Below are positions 36,430 through 44,983 of a stretch of 64,000 bases of DNA, in pieces. The DNA lies in assembly GCF_000242595.2 (NCBI RefSeq), contig NC_017098.1:2623501-2687500 (forward strand), written 5' to 3'. The stretch's first letter is position 1. Each line of letters opens with the position of its first letter. A model generated the notes under the pieces. That model made no database searches. It was given only the letters and a program-made list of their open reading frames with translations, and was not told the DNA's origin. The translations under genes and the position numbers were made by a program. Origin of the DNA: Spirochaeta africana DSM 8902 (GTDB taxonomy: Bacteria > Spirochaetota > Spirochaetia > DSM-27196 > DSM-8902).

Positions 36430-38502
36430 CTACTGCTCCTCGGCACTCAGGTGGCTGCCGGCAGGCTGTGAGCCATCCCAGATAATCCGGTAGGTTGCCC
36501 CTTCGTTGTCTATCCCGCTGATGTTAGCCACAACCGCATTGCCACCCTCACCGAGATTTTCCAGACCATTATCTATTGGTGAGTCCCAGCCTCCACTCTG
36601 CACCACCTTGAACTGGGCATCTGCCAGATCGGTAATATGCAAGGCTGGTTCGAAATCCCAGGCTGCCGAGTTTCCGTTAGCCTCCGTTGCCAGGTACCCG
36701 GTATTCCAGCGGGCAGTACCATGAAAGGCGGCACTCCCCGGCAAGGCATACTCGTCGGAGTCCGGCAGATTGATTGCCTGCACCTGCGAGATGTAGATAT
36801 ATGCGGGTGGCGGGGCCATACCCGGCAGTGACTGGGACAGGTCGTAGATGGCTGCCGTACCCCCCGGCATGCTGCCGGAAAGGGTTTCCCCGGCAATCGA
36901 CAGGGCCCCATCCAACCCATGGGCAGCCCATTCCTCGGTGGCAGCAGCATCTGCAAGATCAATCGTTACGCCACGGTTATTGTCAGAAAAATTGATAATC
37001 ACCAGGGTGTGCTCACCCTCGTAGGAGCGCTGAAAGGCCAGAATATCTGCATGCCCGCTATCTACCCGGGCAAAGCTCCCCCGCCGGAGGCTGGGTCTGG
37101 CATGGCGCTGTCCGGTCAGGCCGCGGTGGTGTTCCAGAATACTGGAGTCGTCTTCTTCCTGAGCAATCTGGCTGTCCCAATCGAACGGCTGGCGATGGCG
37201 CCGGTCGGCATGAAAATTCCCCCATGACTCCTGATACCCATCCTCCATCCCGATCTCGTTGCCGTAGTAGATAAACGGGGTGCCGGGCCCGGTCAGCATT
37301 GCGGCAGCGGCAGCCCGGGCGCGCGGGCTATCGCCCTTGCGGTTTACGACATTGTCGTGATTGGTGGTGAAGGTGCCCATCCAGGCCTGGCTGTCCAGGC
37401 TGCCGGTTACCCAGTCCCAGTGGTCGGCCAGGCTGCCGGTGTTGCCGCCTGCTGCCGCATAGGCAAACGGGAAATCCAGGGTCATGTGGAAGGCCGGCTG
37501 TCCGTCGCTTACCATATAGCGCGACAGGCTGTTGCGGGAATCGGTCCAGTTCTCGGCGACCATAAACTTGGGATAGCCTTCATTCCCGAACTCATCCAGC
37601 ACCTGCTCGCGAAATGCCTGAAAGTAGGCGATTGTTTCATTCAGATCCTCATAATCGGCAGCGCCGCCGCTGGTCGGGTGTTTGTCCTCGTAGAGGTATT
37701 TTACCGCATCTACCCGCAACCCGTCGAACCCGCGGTTCAGCCAGTAGATTGCGGCATTGGTGATGGCATCCTTGCCGCCCTGGCTGCGGAAGTTGATGTC
37801 CGGCATGCCGCCCCAGAACACCCCGTAGTACCACTGGTCGCCGCGCTGGTGCCATACCGACTGCCCCCAGGGGCCATTCTGGCTACCCGGGTTGTTGCGC
37901 CAGACAAACCAGTCGTCGCGATCGTTGCGTCGCGCTGCCGAGTCGGTGAACCAGCGATGCCGGTCCGAAACATGGTTCGGCACCCAGTCAAAGATCACCC
38001 GCATACCGCGATCATGGGCTTCTGCCAGAAGCTCGTCTACATCTGCCTTGGTGCCGACCCGGGAATCAACCTCGTAATGATCGATCGTGTCGTACATATG
38101 CAGGTTGATTGCCTCACTGTTGGAATCAAAAAAAGGTGAAAGCCAGATCCCGGTTACCCCCAGGTTCTTCAGATAGTCCAGCTGTGCGGTAATCCCGGCG
38201 ATGGTGCCGAACTGGTTGGCACCGTGGTTTATATCCCCATCCTCCCGATAGAAGGCATTGATCCAGACATGGTAGAACACCTCGTCCTTGTACCAGTCAT
38301 CTTCGGAGGCACTCAGGCTTCTATCCGGATCGGGATTGATGTCGGTCAGATCGCGAAAGGTCGCCGGGGATGGCGACGGATCGGTGACCAGGGGGCCGTC
38401 AGGTTCTTCGCTGGCAGTCGGGTTGGAACAGGCGCCAAATACCACCGCAAGCAACAGTACAAATACGATATACATATATATTCGTTTAATCGGTTTAATC
38501 AT
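36430..38502 (-). CDS. GH13 alpha-amylase lipoprotein
   Basis: Encodes 690 residues with a relaxed spirochaete-like lipobox (AVVFGAC, Cys25). The catalytic barrel (about 65-470) has GMRVIFDWVPNHV, nucleophile Asp265 in GLRVDAVKY, acid/base Glu317 in MVAENW and Asp383 in TTNHDN. Residues about 490-570 are the all-beta C domain. The last about 110 residues form a further beta domain, probably sugar-binding. The fold and GAC/NPT leader match secreted alpha-amylases or maltodextrin glucosidases acting on soluble dextrins. It is transcribed opposite to the neighbouring cassette, from the same promoter region that carries an operator-like site. Confidence 0.9.
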   Translation of the reverse strand: MIKPIKRIYMYIVFVLLLAVVFGACSNPTASEEPDGPLVTDPSPSPATFRDLTDINPDPDRSLSASEDDWYKDEVFYHVWINAFYREDGDINHGANQFGTIAGITAQLDYLKNLGVTGIWLSPFFDSNSEAINLHMYDTIDHYEVDSRVGTKADVDELLAEAHDRGMRVIFDWVPNHVSDRHRWFTDSAARRNDRDDWFVWRNNPGSQNGPWGQSVWHQRGDQWYYGVFWGGMPDINFRSQGGKDAITNAAIYWLNRGFDGLRVDAVKYLYEDKHPTSGGAADYEDLNETIAYFQAFREQVLDEFGNEGYPKFMVAENWTDSRNSLSRYMVSDGQPAFHMTLDFPFAYAAAGGNTGSLADHWDWVTGSLDSQAWMGTFTTNHDNVVNRKGDSPRARAAAAAMLTGPGTPFIYYGNEIGMEDGYQESWGNFHADRRHRQPFDWDSQIAQEEDDSSILEHHRGLTGQRHARPSLRRGSFARVDSGHADILAFQRSYEGEHTLVIINFSDNNRGVTIDLADAAATEEWAAHGLDGALSIAGETLSGSMPGGTAAIYDLSQSLPGMAPPPAYIYISQVQAINLPDSDEYALPGSAAFHGTARWNTGYLATEANGNSAAWDFEPALHITDLADAQFKVVQSGGWDSPIDNGLENLGEGGNAVVANISGIDNEGATYRIIWDGSQPAGSHLSAEEQ

Positions 38503-38559
38503 GCGGCTACCCTATCGCAGGATATCCGGGGAATCAAGATAAGGGCATATAAAATATAC

Positions 38560-38571
38560 TAAACCGTTTCA
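38560..38571. promoter_or_regulatory. Operator-like near-palindrome upstream of the minus-strand amylase gene
   Basis: TAAACCGTTTCA has the TAAA-N4-TTNA layout. It lies 58 bp before the amylase start and between two divergent transcription units, so it could affect either the amylase gene or the SGNH/carbamoyltransferase cassette. Confidence 0.5.
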
Positions 38572-38628
38572 CAAATCCCGGTTATTTCGCTTGCGTGCAG
38601 CCGCAGGACAGGATATTCTGTCAGCGCT

Positions 38629-40446
38629 ATGTCTACAGAATCATCGAAAACCTACCCGCGTTGGGTACCGGCTGCTGCTGCAGCCATTGTTGTTGTTGCC
38701 ATCCCGCTGCTGGTTATCGGCATCGCCGAGATCGGCTTTCGCCTGGCCGGCTACGGGGTATCGGGCGAGCTGTTTGTGGAAAGCGGGATTCCCGGCTACT
38801 ACACCCTGCACAACGATTACTACCGGCGCTTCCATCCGCGCACCATGCCCTCGAACATCCCGAAGGAAAGCCAGTACCATCCGGTGCTGATGCAGCACCC
38901 CAAACCGGCCGACACATTCCGGATCTTTGTGATTGGCGGCTCGACTGCCAAGGGGTTTCCGTTTATGGATCAGCATGCCTTCCCGGCTATTGCCGGCATG
39001 CTGCTGAACAGTCGCCTGGAGGATGGTCGGGTAGAGGTGGTGAACCTTGGACGGTCCGCGATGAGCAGCTACTATGTGCGAGAGACTGCCCGCCGGGCCT
39101 GGCGCTGGGATCCGGACCTTATCCTGGTCTACAGCGGCCATAACGAATACTTTGGCACCATAGGCGCCGGCAGCGGCGGCGGCCACCTGAACAAGCTGCT
39201 GTACATGCGCCTGAAATCCCTGCGCTCGGCCCAGTGGCTGTTCAATCAGCTGAATCCCCCGGGACAGACCGCCGATCCCAACGACCCGCCACTTACCCTG
39301 ATGGCCGAACGCCTGGCCAGCGGGCAGTTCCCGGAGGACGAGGACTTTGACCGGGTAGTTGCCGAGCGATTTATAAGCAACCTCGATGCAGTGCGCAAAC
39401 AGGCTGCCCGCCGCGAGATCCCGCTGGTGATCATGGATCCGGTAAGCAACCTGATCACCATGCCCCCGTTCGACGGCGCCCACGCCGAGGAACTCTCCGG
39501 GTTGATCGAGGAGGGGGTGGATCGCATTATCCGCCGTGAGGGCGATATCCAGGACTGGGTGCAGGCAGTTGCCGAAGAACCCAAGGCTGCCGAAAACGCT
39601 CACATTCTGTATCTGCAAGCCTTGCACCAGGCGCAAACCGACGGGTTGGAGCTGGATCCTTTCGTACGCACAAAAGACGCCGACACCATCCCCTTTCGCG
39701 CCAGGGAGATACTGCGCAGCCAGCTGGCAGACTGGGCACAGTCCCATCACCCTGAGGTACACTATGTTCCACTGCAACAGGAAATCCAGTCACTGAGCGG
39801 CGACGGCGCCCTCAGCGACAGCTACTTTATTGATCATCTGCATTTCTCCCACCGTGGGCAGCTCATAGTGGGGCGCATTACCGCAGACGCTGTGGCAGAT
39901 GCTACGCACGCGCGGCTCGGGGTTCACAGTGGCGGATGGCAGCCTGCCGAGGCTTTTATTCCCCGCATGCATTACGTCCCGGCACTGGATGCCTCGGTAC
40001 AGATATCCATGAATAATCTGCTGCAGAACCCGCCGTTCCGCGACATGCGCATCCCCTATCAGGCGTTGTCGGTGCGTACATCAATCAACAATAACCCCTT
40101 GCTACAGGATGACGAGCTTCTGGACAGCCTGCTAACCAGCCCGGCGGATGACGCCCTGCAGATAATCGGGGAATATCTGTACACCAATGAACGCTGGGAG
40201 GAGTTTGTCGACTTCCTGAATGCATTGATTCATGTAAACCCGGGCAACTATAATGCCCACCTGAACATAGCAGAATTTCTCGTATCTGCCGGCTCGACAC
40301 GGCCCCAGATTCTTATTGCATTCCAGCGAGCCTACTTGCTGTCAGGCCGGGATACCGATGTCCGGCAGGCAATGGTCGAATTCGCCGAGACTGCCGGGCT
40401 CGAAACCGAGCTCGCACAATTTTTTACTCACATAGGAGAGCACTAA
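38629..40446 (+). CDS. Membrane-anchored SGNH/GDSL-like hydrolase with C-terminal helical repeats
   Basis: Encodes 605 residues. One N-terminal helix (AAAAIVVVAIPLLVIGIAEIGF) is followed by an extracytoplasmic SGNH domain. Candidate catalytic residues are Ser105 in IGGSTAKGF, Gly141-Arg in NLGRSAMSS, Asn172 in SGHNEYFG, and Asp402/His405 in IDHLHFSHRGQ. Residues about 470-605 are helical and TPR-like. The order of blocks fits the SGNH hydrolases found next to NodU-type carbamoyltransferases. It is the first gene of a four-gene unit with start/stop overlaps. An esterase or acyl/carbamoyl-transfer role on an envelope polymer is inferred. Confidence 0.82.
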   Translation: MSTESSKTYPRWVPAAAAAIVVVAIPLLVIGIAEIGFRLAGYGVSGELFVESGIPGYYTLHNDYYRRFHPRTMPSNIPKESQYHPVLMQHPKPADTFRIFVIGGSTAKGFPFMDQHAFPAIAGMLLNSRLEDGRVEVVNLGRSAMSSYYVRETARRAWRWDPDLILVYSGHNEYFGTIGAGSGGGHLNKLLYMRLKSLRSAQWLFNQLNPPGQTADPNDPPLTLMAERLASGQFPEDEDFDRVVAERFISNLDAVRKQAARREIPLVIMDPVSNLITMPPFDGAHAEELSGLIEEGVDRIIRREGDIQDWVQAVAEEPKAAENAHILYLQALHQAQTDGLELDPFVRTKDADTIPFRAREILRSQLADWAQSHHPEVHYVPLQQEIQSLSGDGALSDSYFIDHLHFSHRGQLIVGRITADAVADATHARLGVHSGGWQPAEAFIPRMHYVPALDASVQISMNNLLQNPPFRDMRIPYQALSVRTSINNNPLLQDDELLDSLLTSPADDALQIIGEYLYTNERWEEFVDFLNALIHVNPGNYNAHLNIAEFLVSAGSTRPQILIAFQRAYLLSGRDTDVRQAMVEFAETAGLETELAQFFTHIGEH

Positions 40447-40604
40447 TGGCAAAATCACGAGTCGTAAAAGAACTGGTTCAGTATCTGGCTCATAACAAAA
40501 AGCTGTTCCTGCTGCCATTGCTGGTGCTGCTGGGACTGGTTGGCATGGTGGCGCTGGTTGCACAATCCCAGGCTCTGGCCCCGTTTATCTACTCCTTGTT
40601 TTAA
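40446..40604 (+). CDS. DUF5989 family miniprotein (SxtK-like)
   Basis: Encodes only 52 residues: MAKSRVVKELVQYLAHNKK, a hydrophobic helix of about 20 residues rich in Leu and Val, and a short tail ending APFIYSLF. This matches the DUF5989 pattern (polar N-terminal helix, Tyr-Leu-x-x-x-Lys-Lys, one transmembrane helix), a family regularly found beside NodU/SxtI carbamoyltransferases. The start overlaps the SGNH gene stop (TAATG) and it stops 12 bp before the carbamoyltransferase ATG. In saxitoxin clusters the equivalent protein is SxtK, whose role is unknown. It is probably a small membrane scaffold for the complex. Confidence 0.8.
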   Translation: MAKSRVVKELVQYLAHNKKLFLLPLLVLLGLVGMVALVAQSQALAPFIYSLF

Positions 40605-40616
40605 AGGGACCTGATT

Positions 40617-42497
40617 ATGCGCATACTGGGAATCTCGGCCTTTTACCACGACTCGGCCGCCGCACTTATCGAAGACGGTCGGATTGTTGCCGCTGCACAG
40701 GAAGAGCGCTTCTCGCGCAGGAAAGGAGATGCCGGGTTTCCTGCCCACGCGGTTGACTACTGCCTGAGCGAGGCCGGCATAACCACCGCCGAGCTGGATG
40801 CGGTCTGTTATTACGACAAGCCAATCATCACCTTTGAGCGGCTGCTGTCCAGCTATCTGCACCGTGCCCCGTTCGGGCTGCGCAGCTTCCTCAAGGCCAT
40901 GCCGGTGTGGTTCAAACAGAAACTCTGGATGGAGGACGTAATCCGCTCGCACCTCCCCGGTGACCGGCAGATAAACGACAGGATCGAGATCCTGTTTGCA
41001 CGCCACCATCACAGCCATGCTGCCAGCGCCTTCTATCCCAGCCCGTTCGAGCATGCCGCGGTAGTCACCCTGGACGGTGTCGGCGAGTGGGACACCACCA
41101 CCATCGGCCGCGGCAGCGGCACCAGCCTGCAGCTTGAGCGCAGTATCCATTTCCCGCATTCACTGGGGCTGTACTACTCGGCCTTTACCTACTACTGCGG
41201 CTTCAAGGTGAACTCCGGTGAATACAAGCTGATGGGTCTGGCCCCCTACGGTACCCCCCGCTATGCCCAGCAGATACGCGACCATATTCTGCAGCTTGCC
41301 GCAGACGGCAGCTTTACCCTGAATCAGCGCTACTTTAACTATGTCTCCGGGCTGAAAATGATTAACCGCCGATTCGAGAAGCTCTTCGGCGCACCTGCCC
41401 TGCCGCAGGGGGCAGCCCCCACCCCGTTTTACATGGATATTGCTGCCAGTGCCCAGGTTGTACTGGAGGAGGCGGTGCTGGCAATCGCGCGCCATGCCCG
41501 GGAACTGACCGGCGAGCGCTACCTGGTACTGGCCGGTGGTGTCGCCCTGAACAGTGTAGCCAACTTCAAGCTGCTGCAGCAAGCCGGGTTTGACGACATC
41601 TGGATCCAGCCTGCTGCAGGGGATGCCGGCGGGGCTGTAGGTGCAGCCCTGTATGCCGCCCATGCCCTGCATAGCCAGCCACGCCCGCACCTTAACACGG
41701 CACCGGGAGCCGACCACCCCGTCTACGCCCCGCCGCAGGACGGGATGAACGGGGGGGCACTCGGGCCGCACTACCGCGAACCGGAAGCCGCCAGCCAGCT
41801 GGATAGCCTGCAGGCGGTATACACCAGACTGCCCGACGATGAGCTGTTTCGCACCGTGGCCGAGGATATTGCCAACGGCAGGGTAGTCGGGTGGTTCGAC
41901 GGGCGTATGGAGTTCGGCCCCCGCGCATTGGGTCGCCGCTCGATCCTGGGAGACGCCCGCAGCCCCGAGATGCAGCGGACCATGAACCTCAAGATAAAAT
42001 TCCGTGAGGGATTTCGCCCCTTCGCGCCGGTCGTGGCCGCCAGCCATACCGCTGAATGGTTCAACATCGATCGCAGCTCGCCGTACATGCTGCTGGTCTG
42101 CCCCGTAGCCGAAGGGAAGCTACTGCCGGCACCAGCACACGAACCCAGCGGGTTCGAGCGGCTGCAGGTCAGCCGCTCGCAGATACCGGCGGTGACCCAT
42201 GTAGACAGCAGCGCTCGTATCCAGACCGTGCACCCGGAGACCAACCCGCGCTTCGCCGCCCTGCTGCAGGCCTTTTATGAGCTTACCGGCTGCCCGGTTA
42301 TGATCAACACCAGCTTTAATGTGCGCGGCGAGCCGATTGTGTGCCGACCGGAGGATGCCTATCGCTGTTTTCTTGGCACCGATATGGATGCCCTGGTAGT
42401 CGGCAACCTGTACCTGCGCAAACAGGATCAACCCGGACGTACCGAGTTCACCCAGGAACTGCTGCAGGAATGGAGGGACAGCCATGTTATCGATTAA
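40617..42497 (+). CDS. NodU/CmcH/SxtI-type O-carbamoyltransferase
   Basis: Encodes 626 residues. The N-terminal Kae1/TsaD-like fold begins MRILGISAFYHDSAAALIEDG and includes the metal-binding cluster RHHHSHAAS (His130-134). The C-terminal YrdC-like carbamoyl-transfer domain contains GRMEFGPRALGRRSILGD and the family motif FNVRGEPIVCRPEDA. These enzymes use carbamoyl phosphate and ATP to carbamoylate a hydroxyl of a sugar or small molecule (Nod factor, cephamycin, saxitoxin). Its acceptor here is unknown. The neighbours (SGNH protein, DUF5989, SxtJ-like protein) suggest a membrane-associated acceptor. The coding region overlaps the next gene by 14 bp. Confidence 0.94.
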   Translation: MRILGISAFYHDSAAALIEDGRIVAAAQEERFSRRKGDAGFPAHAVDYCLSEAGITTAELDAVCYYDKPIITFERLLSSYLHRAPFGLRSFLKAMPVWFKQKLWMEDVIRSHLPGDRQINDRIEILFARHHHSHAASAFYPSPFEHAAVVTLDGVGEWDTTTIGRGSGTSLQLERSIHFPHSLGLYYSAFTYYCGFKVNSGEYKLMGLAPYGTPRYAQQIRDHILQLAADGSFTLNQRYFNYVSGLKMINRRFEKLFGAPALPQGAAPTPFYMDIAASAQVVLEEAVLAIARHARELTGERYLVLAGGVALNSVANFKLLQQAGFDDIWIQPAAGDAGGAVGAALYAAHALHSQPRPHLNTAPGADHPVYAPPQDGMNGGALGPHYREPEAASQLDSLQAVYTRLPDDELFRTVAEDIANGRVVGWFDGRMEFGPRALGRRSILGDARSPEMQRTMNLKIKFREGFRPFAPVVAASHTAEWFNIDRSSPYMLLVCPVAEGKLLPAPAHEPSGFERLQVSRSQIPAVTHVDSSARIQTVHPETNPRFAALLQAFYELTGCPVMINTSFNVRGEPIVCRPEDAYRCFLGTDMDALVVGNLYLRKQDQPGRTEFTQELLQEWRDSHVID

Positions 42498-42855
42498 CCG
42501 CCGTTTTGCGCGCTCTTTGTGTATCGGGCTCTCGATTGCCGCCGGTCTGTCATGGTATTTCGGGCATACAACTGCTTCGCTGGTACTCGCCAGCGTAGCA
42601 GCTGCGCACCTGCTGGCGGCGCTTGTATTTCCGGCTGCCCTTACCCCCTCGCGCATCGTCCTGGAATCCCTGGTAAAGGCAATCGGTCACAGCATCGCAG
42701 TTACCGTGCTGTCGCTGTTCTACTACCTGCTGCTGTTCCCCTTCAGCCTGGCCTGGAAGCTCCTTGGCAAGGATGCATTGCGCCGGCGGCCGCCGGAGTG
42801 GCGTTCGGTACCGGCCCGCGATAACGACCCCGAGACCCTGCGCCGCCTGTTTTAG
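42484..42855 (+). CDS. SxtJ family membrane protein
   Basis: Encodes 123 residues with about three membrane helices: RRFARSLCIGLSIAAGLSWYFG, SLVLASVAAAHLLAALVF and AVTVLSLFYYLLLFPFSLAW. The end is GKDALRRRPPEWRSVPARDNDPETLRRLF, a pattern (P…S-W…R) typical of the SxtJ family that accompanies NodU-type carbamoyltransferases. The ribosome site GGAGGGACAGCC lies inside the carbamoyltransferase end. Its function has not been worked out in any system I know of. Here it closes the four-gene cassette. Confidence 0.85.
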   Translation: MLSINRRFARSLCIGLSIAAGLSWYFGHTTASLVLASVAAAHLLAALVFPAALTPSRIVLESLVKAIGHSIAVTVLSLFYYLLLFPFSLAWKLLGKDALRRRPPEWRSVPARDNDPETLRRLF

Positions 42856-42892
42856 CCCCGACGCTACAGGAATTCATACTTGCCGATCTGGT

Positions 42893-42904
42893 TAAACGGG
42901 TTTA
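42893..42904. promoter_or_regulatory. Operator-like near-palindrome before the CBM48 amylase gene
   Basis: TAAACGGGTTTA has TAAAC and GTTTA half-sites and lies about 11 bp before the start codon (42915), a position that would block transcription or initiation directly. It has the same layout as the other alpha-glucan gene sites. Confidence 0.5.
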
Positions 42905-42914
42905 CTATTTAACC

Positions 42915-44915
42915 ATGAAAAAGATATTACTGATTATACTGGCAGCCGCTTTGCTGGCTGCGTGTGACGTAACGGGGTCGAGCTCCGATGACACCGACAA
43001 CGGAAACGGCAGCAGCCCTACCAACGGCGGTGATACATCAGCGCCACCACCCGAGCGCGATTACGAGGTTCGTAATCGCGAGGCAGCCGAGGACTATAAT
43101 CTTACCGAGGTCTTTGCCGGAGATTATGTCATGCCCGGGCCTACCGACCTTGGCAACGGCAAGTTCCTGTTTGTCCTGCCGGACACCGTCTGGAACCAGG
43201 TCTGGCTGGCCGGCGACATGACAGGCTGGGCTGATTCACCAATAGAGATGGCCTTTGACGAGGTTCAGGGTTACTGGTGGGTGGTTGCCGAGGCCGAGGT
43301 TGGCGATGAATATCGCTTTATCCTGAACGACCCCACCTGGGATGCAGATGACCAGTGGATCAGCGACCCCTACGGCAGGGCATTCCGCAACGACGGCAGC
43401 AATACCATCCTGATAGACACCGACTACAACTGGACCACAAGCAATTATTCCCGGCCTGCACGCGAAGATCTTATTATCTATGAGATGCACATGGATGACT
43501 TTACCCGGGAAGATTCAGCTTATGACTCCATCAACGGGATTATCATGCGTGCCAAGGAAAAGATCCCGTACCTGGTGGAGCTCGGCATCAACGCCGTGGA
43601 GATTATGCCGGTACAGCACTGGCCGGGAGGCTGGTATTCCTGGGGGTACAACAACTCCGGGTATTTTGCAATTGAGTCCTCGCTGGGCAGCGAGGAGCAC
43701 CTGGCCTACACCGAGTTCAAGGAGTTTGTTGACGCACTGCATGCAGAGGGCATCGCGGTTATCCTGGATGTGGTCTACAATCACACCTCCAATGATGACA
43801 ACTGGCTGTGGACCATGGATAGCGACACCTATTTTGCCGGCAGCACCCCCTGGGGCAACCGGCTGGACTTTACCCAGGATGCCACCCGGAAGTTCTTTCT
43901 TGATAACATGAAGTTCCTGCTGGATGAGTTCCGCATCGACGGATTCCGCTTCGATGCTACCGATTATATCGACCTCAACAATGGCCTGCTGCCGCTGATA
44001 CAGCAGCTGGTGGATAACGGCTACGACGATGTATATTACATCTTCGAGCAGTTCCAAGGCTCTAACGATAACAAGATCGGAGCTTTTAACGATACCAACG
44101 GGCGCACCATCATCAGCAGCTGGGGTGCCAACTTCAAGATTCCAGCGTGGTCGGCGCTGGATAATCAGCGTGCAGGTAATCTGCCCGTATGGCCAGACAC
44201 GCTTGGCGCGCCTACCTTCTTTAACAACGATCGCGGCTGGGTATCACGCCCCACAGACGTGGTGAACTTCGTGTCCTCGCATGACGAGGGAACCCTGCGA
44301 TCCCAGCACACCAATACCCACCTTGATTTTCGCTTTAATCGAAACCAGGTGGCGCTGGGACACACCCATATGTTTACCTCTATGGGTATCCCGATGATGT
44401 GGATGGGCGATGAAATCCAGCGCATTCACTACGGCAACATGACACCGCAAAACGGCTTCCCCTACGACAACATAGATATAAACGCGAATACCGTAGAATG
44501 GGACGATCTGTACAACAACGCAGCAGACACCGATGACAGCCTGAGAATGCTGGAGTATTTCAAAGGTCTGATTGCACTGCGCAGCGGGAACGCCAATCTG
44601 CGCCGCAGCTCCAATCCCGGGGATGAGTTTGGTTGGGCGTACGGTCCCTGGGACGGCCCCACCAATCAGGTGATAGCCTACTGGTACGATAACGGGGACG
44701 ATCCTGCCCTGCTGATTGCCCTGAACTATGGCAGCGGAAGCCACACTATTGATGTGACCGGTCTTCCCCGGAATGGCGAGTGGACCGGCATCGCTGACTC
44801 CACGGAGCTGAATATAAATCTTGCAGATGGCATTGGCACCAGTCTGGATGTGTTTGATGATTCCGCATCTCTGACCCTGTCGGCTCATCAGGCCCTGATA
44901 TTCCGCTACGAATAA
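42915..44915 (+). CDS. CBM48-GH13 alpha-amylase/branching-like lipoprotein
   Basis: Encodes 666 residues, lipobox ALLAAC (Cys17), then a Ser/Asp/Gly/Asn-rich linker. Residues about 80-170 form a CBM48-like domain (WLAGDMTGWADSPIEMAFDE). The GH13 barrel follows with AVILDVVYNHTS, Asp347 (DGFRFDATDY), Glu378 (YIFEQF) and Asp457 (VSSHDEG). The FEQ and SSHD regions differ from standard alpha-amylases and resemble the glucan branching-enzyme or glycogen-acting branch, so activity could be branching, debranching or hydrolysis. A strong terminator follows. GC content is somewhat lower than in the neighbours. Confidence 0.85.
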   Translation: MKKILLIILAAALLAACDVTGSSSDDTDNGNGSSPTNGGDTSAPPPERDYEVRNREAAEDYNLTEVFAGDYVMPGPTDLGNGKFLFVLPDTVWNQVWLAGDMTGWADSPIEMAFDEVQGYWWVVAEAEVGDEYRFILNDPTWDADDQWISDPYGRAFRNDGSNTILIDTDYNWTTSNYSRPAREDLIIYEMHMDDFTREDSAYDSINGIIMRAKEKIPYLVELGINAVEIMPVQHWPGGWYSWGYNNSGYFAIESSLGSEEHLAYTEFKEFVDALHAEGIAVILDVVYNHTSNDDNWLWTMDSDTYFAGSTPWGNRLDFTQDATRKFFLDNMKFLLDEFRIDGFRFDATDYIDLNNGLLPLIQQLVDNGYDDVYYIFEQFQGSNDNKIGAFNDTNGRTIISSWGANFKIPAWSALDNQRAGNLPVWPDTLGAPTFFNNDRGWVSRPTDVVNFVSSHDEGTLRSQHTNTHLDFRFNRNQVALGHTHMFTSMGIPMMWMGDEIQRIHYGNMTPQNGFPYDNIDINANTVEWDDLYNNAADTDDSLRMLEYFKGLIALRSGNANLRRSSNPGDEFGWAYGPWDGPTNQVIAYWYDNGDDPALLIALNYGSGSHTIDVTGLPRNGEWTGIADSTELNINLADGIGTSLDVFDDSASLTLSAHQALIFRYE

Positions 44916-44932
44916 TCAGCAGCTCAGGTATT

Positions 44933-44968
44933 AAAAAAAAGGCGGCCATCAAGGCCGCCTTTTTTTAA
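44933..44968. terminator. Bidirectional intrinsic terminator
   Basis: GGCGGCC-ATCAA-GGCCGCC with eight A residues on the left and seven T on the right. It ends both the CBM48 amylase gene and the convergent amylase gene. Confidence 0.93.
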
Positions 44969-44983
44969 TATCTCGCCTGACAA

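Noticed and set aside
42484-42855. A possible toxin-antitoxin or phage holin-type small protein
   Set aside because: The pattern of helices, C-terminal motif and fixed position after a NodU-type carbamoyltransferase fit SxtJ better.
38629-42855. A saxitoxin-like biosynthetic cluster
   Set aside because: Only the carbamoylation part is similar. No polyketide-synthase, amidinotransferase or oxygenase gene is in the window, so toxin production is not supported.
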